Positions 1 through 9,347 of a stretch of 64,000 nucleotides of DNA are shown piece by piece. This DNA comes from Porphyra umbilicalis (lineage: Eukaryota; Rhodophyta; Bangiophyceae; Bangiales; Bangiaceae). The stretch's first letter is position 1, and each line of letters starts with the position of its first letter. A program made the position numbers and the translations under genes. The stretch covers positions 248,001 to 312,000 of the forward strand of contig KV918776.1 in the NCBI GenBank assembly GCA_002049455.2, read 5' to 3'. The notes under the pieces are model-generated. The model did not search any database. It had not been told where the DNA came from and saw only the letters and a list, made by a program, of their open reading frames with translations.

Positions 1-49
1 GCTCCCCGTCGCGCTCCTCGGCAAGCGCCGCCGCTGCGTCACTGCCAGC

Positions 50-83
<34 letters not shown>

Positions 84-1626
84 GCCGCCGCCGCCGCGCC
101 ACCATCACCACCGCCCCCCTCACCCCCAACTGCGCCCACCAGGCGCCGGTACAGCAGCGCGAGGGCGGCGGTCGGCACCCCCCCCGCCGACCGCACCGCC
201 CGCTCCGCGTTGGCGCGCGACGTGGCGAGCGCGCCCGCGAGCGCCGCGAGCAACGCTCCGTCTGCCGCCGCCGCCGCCGCCGACGTGACGCCGCCCGCAC
301 CAAAGCGCACCACCTCCACGTCGGGGGTGGGCGCAAACGCGGGCGGCAGCTCCGCATCGTCAAGCGTCAAGCACAGGCGCTCGACGGCGGCGCCGAGCGG
401 CGCGCCGGCCGTCGCCACCGCTGCCGCGCGCGCGTCAGACGGGGCAAAGCCCATCGCGCCCAGCCGCCGCACCACGGCCGCCACCGCCGGGTCGTCGCTG
501 GCGAGCGCCGCAGCGGCGGCCGCGACGGAAGTGCCGGCCACGCCGGCGCCCCCACCGGCGGGGCCCCCCGACCGCAGCAGCACGTCTTCAATGAGCTGCC
601 GCGACTCGGCCGACACGGCGAGGCCCGCGGTGACTTCCCGCTTCTCCCGCGCCTCGCGGGCGGCGGTGATGCGCTCGCGCGTTTCGCGGCGCTCCGCGGC
701 AACGGCGCGGGACGCATCGGCGGCCGCGGCGGCGGTGTCAGCGTTGCGCCACGCATCCCGGTGTTCGGGGGGGAGCGCCCGCTCCAGCGGTTTGCCCCGC
801 TCGACAATGTGGAGAGTGGCGAGCGCGGCCGCCTCGTCCGAATCCTGGTAGCCGCCCGTGATGGCTTTGGCAGCGTCGGGGCCGCTAGATTTCTTGTTTG
901 GCTTGCGTCGCCCAGGGGGAATGATGCAAATGCGGCTACCAGGGGGGGCGTTGTTGGCATCTTTGATGCTGCGTCGGTGTCAAGGTCAGCCGTAAGGGGA
1001 GCGCGGAGTAGATGAGGAGCAAAGAACTCAGTGAAAAAGGGTGCGGACGATGTCGAAGAGGGACACCAACGCAGGACGTGTCAGCGAATGCGCTCAACAA
1101 TAGCACCCATGCTACGACACCGGGCACAAGCTCCTCTCGGGCGCCGCGTCCACCAAAACCCCGAGGGATCTGGGCCGGCCAGGCCCCTCCCCGCTCCCGC
1201 ACCCGACTCAGACGAAAAAGATAAAAGCCACACATACAATGCCCGCTTGCGGTTGTTCTTCTCACACCACTCGTTGAGGAAGTCACTGGGCTGCTTGCCG
1301 AGCCATTTGGACGGCTTGGGTTTGGGAACCGCCCGCGGCTTGCCGCCCGATGCGGCAGCGGCTTCGGCTTCGGCCTCCTCCTCTGGGTCCACTGCCGACG
1401 CGGTCGCAGCGGCGGCCGCCTTTTTGGCCGCCCGGCTGCTGCTCGAGCCCCCACCAAAGACGATGTCAACGTCGTCGGCCGCGGACTTGCCGCCGCCGCG
1501 CGACGACGAGCCGGCGGCGGGCGTGGTGCCCGGCTTGTTCTTTTTGGCACCGACAGTGCCGCCGGCATTGGTGGAAAGCGAAGAGACGACGGCACCACCA
1601 GGGCCCGTGCGGCCACGCCTGCCCAT
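1..1626 (-). CDS. 5' part of a DHX29-like DEAH/RHA RNA helicase, two exons seen, runs off the left edge
   Basis: Not complete in the window. Exon 1 runs from the ATG at 1626 to 1238; a GTATGT donor follows, and the intron (1237-969) ends in a ..GACGCAG acceptor. Exon 2 runs from 968 to the window edge with no stop. Exon 1 is Lys/Ala/Glu-rich and disordered and ends in WLGKQPSDFLNEWCEKN, the short dsRNA-binding-like motif found ahead of the helicase core in DHX29/YTHDC2-type proteins. Joined across the intron it continues with a conserved-looking segment (ICIIPPGRRKP; then DEAAALATLHIVERGKPLE and ALPPEHRDAW) and a UBA-like stretch ending AVERLCLTLDDAELPPAF, which resembles the ALDWLCLNLPDDALP segment of DHX29. 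A long Ala/Gly run follows near position 60-110. The helicase motifs themselves would lie left of the window, so the family call rests on the N-terminal architecture. Expected role by family: ATP-dependent RNA helicase acting on structured mRNA during translation. DHX57 or YTHDC2 relatives are the alternatives. Confidence 0.68.
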
Positions 1627-2147
1627 GTCGGGCGGGCGTGACAGAGCAGTCTAGGCGTCGCGCCGACTCGCGGTAGGCACTGCACCAAGACCGAAGCAGA
1701 AAGTGCGGCGCACGGACGAGGGAAGATCCAGCGCAAGGGACAATTGAGCGCCACCAACACATCCATCAAAATTGACTGACAATATTTTTACCGATCTTGG
1801 TTTGTCTTTTGTCAGCGAACCTTTGTCGGAAACTTGTACCGACTTGGATTTTCAAGTATGCGGTCGCTGTCTTTCACGCGGATCCGTGGCTGCCTATTGG
1901 TCACCTTCCGGTAGCATTGCAAAATGTGCGGTCAGAATCCTGTTCTGTGTCGGTCGAGGCCCTTCCGTCTGCCCCCCCTCTCACGGGTTGCTGCCGCCGT
2001 CGCCCAAAACTTCATCCACCACGGGCCCCCGCGATCCGCAGTCGTGCCCGGCGGCGGGTGACGCAGCTGCCCATCCGTCGCCGTCGACCTCGCCGCCCGT
2101 ACGAGCGGTGTGATCCTCGTCGATACTTTCCTTCCCTGATCCGCACC
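1627..2147. promoter_or_regulatory. Divergent intergenic region between the helicase and the phosphate carrier
   Basis: About 520 bp separate two start codons that point away from each other, so both promoters and 5' UTRs must lie here. The stretch is less GC-rich than its neighbours around 1770-1860, with an AT-rich patch (tgacaatatttttacc) near 1776-1791. No firm TATA box or other named element could be assigned. A frame in line with the carrier is open upstream of its ATG but shows no recognisable protein. Confidence 0.5.
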
Positions 2148-3420
2148 ATGGCGTACTCCAGCAGCCCTCTCTTCAACTCGGCGCTCCGCGTCACTGGCCT
2201 CCAATCGCTGACCGCCCCATCCGATGGCGGCATTCGCCTGCGGTCGGGCCCCGCCGGGTTCCGGGCGCCGGCGCCCGCGGCGGCTCCCAAGGTCGTCGCT
2301 GGCGCGGCACTGGAGCGCAAGTGGGATGCTCGCTATGCCGGCCACGTGCCGCATGACACGAACTATTACCTCAAGTGCATGCTCGGCGGCGTCCTGTCCT
2401 GCGGTCTGACGCATACTGCCGTCACGCCGTATGTTATCGCATCATTTCTGGCTTCATCTGTTTGTGTCTGTGTTTGTAGCTTAGCTGTACTCCTCTTCGT
2501 TGACTGAAGTAGTGGTGCCATCTGATTGTGCTGCGTTACAGGTGCTAACCTTCATGACCTGTTGCGTCTCTTGCGCTGGTGATCCTATCTGGTCTGTTGT
2601 GCTGTGCAGTTTGGACAATGTCAAGTGCAACATGCAGGTCAACCCGAAGCAGTACCCCGGCCTCGTGTCCGGCTTCCGTGTGATGGCCGCGGAGCAGGGC
2701 AGCATGGCCCTCTGGAAGGGCTGGGGCCCGACCTTTATCGGCTACAGCGCCCAGGGGCTGTTCAAGTTTGGGCTGTACGAGGTGTTCAAGGACTTGTACG
2801 CTAACATGGCCGGCGAGGAGAACGCCAAGAAGTACCGCGGTCTGATCTGGTGCGCGGGCTCGGCCTCGGCTGAGTTCTTTGCCGACATTGCCCTGTGCCC
2901 CATGGAAATGGTCAAGGTCAAGGTGCAGACGTCGCCCTTTGGTACGTGGCCGACGGGCCTGGGGGATGCCACGCGCCAGATGAGCGCGCAGAGAGCGGAT
3001 ACCCGCTTTCCGTTCGGCTCCCTGGGGCCTCTGTGGTCGCGGCAGATCCCGTACACGGTGGCCAAGTTCTTCTTCTTTGAGAAGTGCGTGAGTGCCTTTT
3101 ACACCCACGTCTTCACGGCGCCCAAGGACTCCTACTCCAAGTCCACCCAGCTGGGCATCACGACCATGTCAGGCTACGCTGCTGGTGTCATTTGCGCGGT
3201 CGTGTCCCACCCGGCCGACTCGATGGTGTCGCAGCTGGGCAAGACCGAGAACAAGGGCAAGTCGATCGGCACCATCGCCAAGGAGGTCGGCGCCTTGAAC
3301 CTGTTCACCAAGGGCCTCGGCGCTCGTATTGTTATGATCGGCACCCTGACCAGTCTGCAGTGGGTCATCTACGACAGCTTTAAGACGGCGTTCGGCTTGG
3401 GCACGACGGGCGGCAAGTAG
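2148..3420 (+). CDS. SLC25A3: Mitochondrial phosphate carrier (SLC25 family), two exons
   Basis: Imports phosphate with protons (or against hydroxide) across the inner mitochondrial membrane for ATP synthesis. Exon 1 is 2148-2428 and ends at a GTATGT donor; the intron (2429-2609, 181 nt) ends in GTGCAG; exon 2 is 2610-3420 and ends in TAG. The product is 363 aa, a normal length. Splicing restores the first carrier signature, TAVTPLDNVKCNMQVNP, which is split exactly across the intron. The second repeat has CPMEMVKVKVQT and the third HPADSMVSQLG, so all three P-x-[D/E]-x-x-[K/R/S]-type repeats are present, with about six membrane helices. The N-terminal 40 residues are rich in Ser, Ala, Arg and Pro and could be a mitochondrial targeting region. 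The ATG at 2148 is chosen because the product then begins shortly before the conserved YYLKCMLGG segment; the open frame further upstream has no family resemblance. It shares a divergent promoter region with the helicase. Confidence 0.96.
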
Positions 3421-3678
3421 GATGAGGTCGCCTATGTATCTTTTTTTTCCTTTTTGAAGGCGCACTTTGTTTGAGGTTGCTCTGCTGGCATGTTGACGCG
3501 GCGCGCTCGGCAGCGTGGTCTGGTGGCCGCTCTCGACTGTTCTGTACTCGTGTTGGTGCTTGTTTGTATCCATGTACACACGCTTTCCTTCTGTCAATGT
3601 GGACCGCATGTCTACCAACTCCTCCAGTGGCCCTCATCTACCGGCGGCGCGCAACATGGTGGTAGCAGCGTTCCTTGC

Positions 3679-5326
3679 TCATCTTCGTGGCTGGAACGGT
3701 TGTCGGCGTGCAGCGGCGCCCGCTGCCGGGAAGAGGTGCTCCGCAAGATCGTCGTTGTCCGCTGGTGCCGGTGTGCCGCCGCGGGTTGCGGGCAGTGCCC
3801 TGAAGTCGCCACGGGCCAAGGCACTCTCTAGGTAGGCGGGTTGTGATGCCGCCTGTGGCCGCAGCGGGCGCTGCCCTGGGGCACTCGGATTGCCAACGCG
3901 TGATCGCGCGGGCTCGTCATAGACCATGAGGGCGGAAGCGGCCCGCAAGCTTGACCGTGTCGGCCGAGATGTCGGGAAAAAACGGCTCAGCCGTCGAGGT
4001 GAGGCCGACGCGCTCGCCGCTGGGCCACGAGAGCTCCGCGCCTGTGGCGCCTCTTGTTCCCCCTGCTCATCATCCGCGCCATCGACGTGAAGTCCGTAAC
4101 TCGACAGACGGCGTCGGGATGTGGTCGACCCGAGCAAGCCGCTCGGCGTCTGCGGCCGTCCCGCAGCCGAGCTCCGCAGCCTCTTCAACCCCGACGGCTC
4201 CTCGCGCCTTTGGTCATCCTCGTCCTCCTGCTGAACACGCGCCGTGAAGTGCGACGGCCCCTGTTGCAGGCTCCGTTGGTTGGGCTCGATGTAGTCTTCG
4301 TGCCGTTGGCTCTTCGTCTTCTGCCAGCCCTTGCCCTTGCTCCCGGACGGCGTAGGGTGCTGCAGCGTCCGGATGGCGGCACTCTTGGCTGCGGACGGGT
4401 GCGCCGGTGCCGCAGCGACGGCGACTTGCTGCCCGTACATGTTCTGTGGGTGCTTCAGCTCATGCACGAGCGCCTTGAGTTGCGCTTTTTCTTCCTTCAG
4501 GCGGGTCGTGCGGGCGCGCTCTTCGTCCAGGGCTTGGCGGGTCTCTGCCGCCGACTCTTTCACTTTTTGCAGCTGTTCTTCCAGCGCCCGTGCTGATTGC
4601 CACGCCGCAGATGTACCATCCATTCAACAAGGGGTTGTACAGACACGCGATACAAGAAGCTTGTGCGACCCACTCGGTTAGTGAACCGCAGCCGGGCGAA
4701 GCAAGAACCTGTCAGCAAGCGAAGAAATATGCGACCGTCCCCGATAGGACCAAGGCACAATAAGGCCAGAGTCATTGTGCACGTACAGCGTGCGGCTTCG
4801 TGCAGCGAGTCTGCTCTCAGTTGCGCGGCCCAGAATTGAAGGCCGTGCCGCAGGATGTCCACAAGCGCGTCCGGTCCAAGCCCGAAGGATGAGGATGCCA
4901 GGGACCGGATCATGGCGTCGTCCGCCTCGACGGGAACAGCACGGACCCCATTTTTTGGGAGCACCTGGGAGCACAAAGGGCACGTCGCTGTCTTCTCGAG
5001 TCGCTGGAGTCCACACTCCGAGCCTGCCAAAAACGGGGACGGAGATGGCAGCAAGAATGCATTTGGGGACCAAGGAAAGGTGCACATGATGCAGAAAATG
5101 CAACGCAGGCTGCCGTGCAGCAGCGAAAGTGTCAGGAGAGGGGCGCTCGTCGACGAAATGCATTCCGCGGTTCCGTCCGTCCGTGCAGCCCGACCGCCGC
5201 CATAGACGAAAATGCATCTCCAAGGCGGGCCCACAAAACGCGGAGACCAAACGTACAGAACAGGTGGCGGCAGCGCGTGAGGAAGCCTTGCCCCAACACA
5301 TCCTTCCAGCACATGTTGCACCTCAT
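3679..5326 (-). CDS. HEI10: HEI10/CCNB1IP1-type meiotic RING protein (Zip3 family), three exons
   Basis: Family members are RING E3 ligases on the synaptonemal complex that set crossover sites. Exons: 5326-5257, 5023-4787, 4592-3679; both donors are GTACGT, and the joins keep frame, giving 406 aa. The first splice rebuilds the RING: MRCNMCWKDVLGQGF, then C19-x-H21-x2-C24-x2-C27, then C38-x2-C41 in CPLCSQVLPKNGVRAV. This matches HEI10, which begins MRCNACW and has CPICDQVLSK; the MRCN-CW start is diagnostic. Residues about 103-150 form a predicted coiled coil (ALEEQLQKVKESAAETRQAL and following). The last 250 residues are disordered and Ser/Arg/Ala-rich with many possible phosphorylation sites. 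The protein is longer than plant HEI10 (about 304 aa) because of this tail. The third acceptor has a weak pyrimidine tract, so that boundary is the least sure part of the model. The stop is TGA. Confidence 0.88.
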
Positions 5327-6421
5327 GGTGCCTGTACCAGCCGCGACCAGACTCTAATGAGCTTTGCGCGATGCTCCGACAGCAGCCCCGTCACGCCGCC
5401 GACCGCCACAGAGTTCTTGACACTCTGCGCACAAAGCTCAATACGTGGTGTAGTCTCGCCGGAGGGTGAGGTCCATAGACAGGAACAGCCCCACGCGGCA
5501 GGAGCGCATCGCGTTGGGCGGCAGCAGTCAACTGGGCGGACGGCATAGAGGATGTGCAAGCCCTTGCCTTTGGCCATTTTATCGCGTGCCACCCGCAGGG
5601 TACAGGGACGCTCCTCCTGGAATGTGTGGGGTTTGGCGCCCACTTGACTGCCCAGGTAGCCACAGCCCCCTTTGCTGCTGTCAGAGTGGGTGCCTTGGCA
5701 AAAACAGGGATTGCTGCCCACAAAAAAAAACGACATGGACGAGATGTAATTAGCAGAAGTCCTCTCGATCTTCGGTGCAACGGCTGCTCGTACTGCGCTA
5801 TGCAAACGTCGAGAGTCGGCGCGTTGTTCTTCTCTCTGCAGATGCAATCCACGCATGACGGCGCAGGAAGCGAGAATCACATGGACACATAGAAAAAGAG
5901 CTCTCCCAGCCAAGTGGTACGAGCTCAGCCGAGTCTGTACAGAGGCAGATGCTCATCATGCCGCATGCTCAAAAGTCATCCACACACTTCCGCTACATAA
6001 TGCCCTCACGTGCAGGCAGCTCCATGGCGATGGGCGCGCAGACTAACCTAGAGAAGTGGTGCTTAGCTCGAATGTCCAGCCCGCACTCGCACGAAATGGT
6101 TCATGTGCCGAGGGCATCGCCGCAAGTGTGGCCGACAGGGTGCCCTGTAAGCCCTCTTAGATGAACAGAACCCCGTACCCAGGTAGCCTCATTGGCTGCA
6201 CGGCCGTCACTTCTGGCTGGGAAGCCACTCTGCACGTTGTCCATGCCACACGTCTGGGTCTACCGGCTTCTTGCACAACTCCTCGTCGGCGCCACGAGAA
6301 GCAAAGCAGCAATACACGCATCACAGAGCGCAAAGTCTCACGGACCACGGGTATTGAGCCCGACCGACATGGCGCGGACCATCATGCGCGATACAGTTGG
6401 CGATGGCGCGCCATCATACAG
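5327..6421. other. Intergenic: upstream of HEI10, downstream of the RING-H2 gene
   Basis: About 1.1 kb of mixed composition between two minus-strand genes. Short open frames exist on both strands but none shows a domain, a credible start context or a splice partner. A run of nine A residues lies near 5721-5730. The HEI10 promoter should be in the part nearest 5330. No repeat or RNA gene was recognised. Confidence 0.4.
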
Positions 6422-7223
6422 TCAGCCGTTCGCGGCTTGGTGCTCCAGCGTCCGCGCCTGCTGCTGCCTCCGCTGTTGGTGGACAACAGATGCGGCCACA
6501 AGAGGGACTTCGTCGACCGGCGCGATGGCCTGGTTGCACACGGGACACCGGTTTTTGCGGGATGCCCACACGGCAATACATCTGCCGCCCGGACAGATAG
6601 AACCAAAAGGAAGACGAACAAGAAAAGAATGGGATTAGTGAACAGACTAAAAATGTTAGCATGCAAACTACCTGGTACCCGTCACCACCAAGCCACCAGC
6701 AGACCGAAAAGAAAAACAGTCCATACAGCGACTGCACCATCCCCCTCCAATGGAAAACGTACGCATCGTGAAACAGGTGTGCGCATGCTGGCATCTGGCG
6801 AACGATGTGCCCATCGGCCATTGCCTCTAAGCACACCGCACACGCTGGGGTCCCCTCCTCCCCCCCCTTGGCCTGCGGCAGTGCTATCGGCGGGCAGAGA
6901 CGGTCCAGCTCGGCACGCGATACGGGTAGTGGCGGCCGCTTGGCGGCCTCCGCCGCCTCCTCCTCTGGCAGCGACACGCGCGGCGGGGACGACACGCTAG
7001 TAATGGCGGTGGCGGCGCTGCGCTCCAGAACGTCCAAGACCAACGCACTGTCAACAGAGTCAAACGATGCCCTCTGCGCGTCGGCTGCGGGCTGCCCCCG
7101 ATCGCCGAGGAAGCCTGCGAGAAATTGGCGCCGTAGGACCGTCATCAATCGCACCAAGACAACGATGGCCACGAGCAGCGTCACTCCAAACGCGCCGTAG
7201 ACGACGTCAGATGGAACTCGCAT
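6422..7223 (-). CDS. ATL-like membrane-anchored RING-H2 E3 ubiquitin ligase, two exons
   Basis: Likely transfers ubiquitin from an E2 to membrane-linked targets. Exon 1 is 7223-6763, with donor GTACGT; exon 2 is 6581-6422 after a CGGCAG acceptor; together 206 aa, ending in TGA. Residues about 8-28 form one membrane helix (GAFGVTLLVAIVVLVRLMTV), followed by a cytosolic linker rich in Ala, Ser and Glu. The RING-H2 starts at residue 128 (CAVCLEAM), continues MPACAHLFHDAC across the splice, and ends NRCPVC. The order C-x2-C, C-x-H-x2-H-x2-C, C-x2-C is the H2 type, as in plant ATL ligases, with the hydrophobic helix before the RING. A short Gln/Arg tail (HQQRRQQQARTLEHQ) follows. The ATG at 7223 is chosen because it sits immediately before the membrane helix; the open frame extends further upstream without an in-frame ATG. 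Substrates cannot be inferred. Confidence 0.85.
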
Positions 7224-8923
7224 GGCAGAGGAAGGAGAGGGGGCATGGAGCGGGGGTGGCGGGCACAACGGGCAGGAAGACGGCGAGGGAACGGGGGGCA
7301 ACAAGCGACAGCACTCACGGTGTGCCGCGGCTCGGCCGAGCAGCTGTGGATGCCCACAACAGTCTCCATTGCGGCTGGCGAGCTCTCGCGTGCCGCGCGG
7401 CACTCTCGTTGATCTGTGGAGTTTTTTTAAATACCCACGTTGTCCCTCCACTCTTAATTACATGTGAAAGCATGCGCCTCAACTCGCGATGCTCTTTCAC
7501 GGGACCTCCTCTCCCGTTCGTGGCGAGGGCACAGCCGCATCTGCCCAAAGAAACGCCTTTTTCCACAGTGACTGGCACCCCCTCCGACATGTACAGCATG
7601 CGGGTCGCTGACGGCTCATGTGGGGAAGTGTTTGTGCCGACATCCTGCGGCGTCGACGTGCTCGAAGGCGTGGCGCCCGTCAAAGTAGCCGCGATGCCGC
7701 CGACGCCGACGTGGCAGGGGATGCGCCCCTCCCCCCCAACGCCACTGTCAATGATCGTGGTCAGCTCACATCAGAGGCATTCCCGTGCGGCGGCCACGCG
7801 GCTGGTCGGCTGAGTGGCGGTCCCTGTGGCACCACCCCGCCATCGATACCGCCGCTCGCGCCCCCACGTGGCATCAAGCCCGGCGCACCTTGTCGCGGTG
7901 CACGTCGAGATGTTTTTGGCAGTGATGCCCATTCACAATATTGCTCTCGGTCGAACCCGACGTCTCCAGCTGTACCTTGGGAGGGGCGCGAGAGGGCTGG
8001 GGCGGTCGCCATGCTGACTCTCTCGGCGCCCCACCTCCCTCGCGTTACTGGCGACTCCCGGCCGCGCAGCAGCCGAGTCTCGTCAACGACACCACCACCG
8101 TTCACTCCCTGCTCGACTGCACACCATGTGCTCGGGTGGCAATGGATACGGTACCTCGTCGGACCACGCCATCCCCGGGTGAGGGGGCAGGGGAGGTGCC
8201 ATGCGGAGCGGTCCTCCACCGCCTCTTGTCGTGGACGCGGTCAAAGCCATCCTCTTCGTCAACTGTCCTTTCCCAATGGAAACCCCACAAAAGTGGACCA
8301 AATGGCAGGCGTCCCTGCAGCAGAAAGTTGGGACAGCAGACAGCACGATGGTCGCTCTTCCACACTCCGCCCCGTCATGCAACGGCCGTGCACACACCCG
8401 GCCGTCCCTGCGCGCCGAGGCTGGTCTGCGTCCTGCCGTGCGGCGCGAGCACGATGCCGACCGTGCATGTCCCACCAACACGCTCTGCAGACCGACACCG
8501 CCAGGCGTCGCTGATCCGTGGGAGCGGCGAGGGCCCGGCGGACGCACTGTCCGCCGGCACCGCTGACGTGTGTCGTGGAAACCTCGTCACCCTGGTGACA
8601 AGGTCACTGCGACAACGCCGACACCAACGTTAAACGAGGTGCGAAATCGAACCGGCCAGAAACGCCGGCCGACGGGCAGACGCGGAGGCGACCCAGCCGT
8701 ATCTTCCACGGCTTCCGGTGGCCGACGCCTCACCGCCACACTGTCGTCGCTGCATGCGGCCTCCCAACGGAAAGCCAAACAGGAAACTTTTTCTGGCAAC
8801 AGGCAAACACATGTCGCTTTCTTGGTCTATCCATGCGGGAAACAGAGCCCGAACACTGCGTGTTTCCGTTTGGCGTCTCTCGTACCCTCTCTCGAGGCGG
8901 GCCCATGCAGGTGCCAGGCCGTC
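7224..8923. other. No confident gene between the RING-H2 gene and the small ORF at 8924
   Basis: About 1.7 kb. The left end is the promoter side of the RING-H2 gene. Open frames of 200-300 codons occur on the plus strand around 7618-8633 and of about 150 codons on the minus strand, but their composition (Arg, Pro, Cys, His) is what random GC-rich DNA gives, and none has a domain. A real but highly diverged multi-exon gene cannot be excluded. Confidence 0.4.
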
Positions 8924-9347
8924 ATGAGCGTAACGGCTCACATCGACAGGTTGAACAAGGAAATGGACAAATGTCTTGCAGCATGTGACCAGTACGCTTC
9001 AATCGCAATGTGAAACACACACCTGTCTGCGACTGCCTGTCTCCAAAGAGCAAACTGCGATCAAGTCCAGAAAAATCTTCACTAGTGTCGGTTAAGCAGT
9101 TCGGTGAAATGTCCCGGCCACAGACCGCAGCTGCAGCGAGGAGGCTGCCTTGCACCTCGCGTTGGCAGCCGCCCACGCCACGTGCACTGCCATCGCCGAC
9201 GCCATCGTCGTTGGCCGGATGTCACCGCCATCGCTCTCGCCGCACGCTGCAACGGCGCCGCCCTGCTCCCCTCTCCTCCTCCCCCTCTCGCCCCCGCGCA
9301 GCTCGTTGCCTCTACCTTGTCTTGCCACTTGCCCTGTGGATGCGTAG
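8924..9347 (+). CDS. Tentative small helical protein, two exons, function unknown
   Basis: Exon 1 is 8924-8991 and encodes MSVTAHIDRLNKEMDKCLAA plus two more residues; a GTACGC donor follows. A CTGCAG acceptor ends the intron at 9136, and exon 2 runs 9137-9347 to TAG, for 92 aa in frame. Exon 2 opens with an Ala-rich helix (EEAALHLALAAAHATCTAIA). Two short amphipathic helices in a small protein recall subunits of tethering or Mediator-like complexes, but I recognise no family. The Pro/Leu/Ser-rich end may be intronic instead: a pyrimidine-rich tract and CGCGCAG acceptor lie at about 9260-9300, and another GTACGT donor at 9375. The evidence is the phase-consistent splice and helical composition only. 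Confidence 0.3.
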
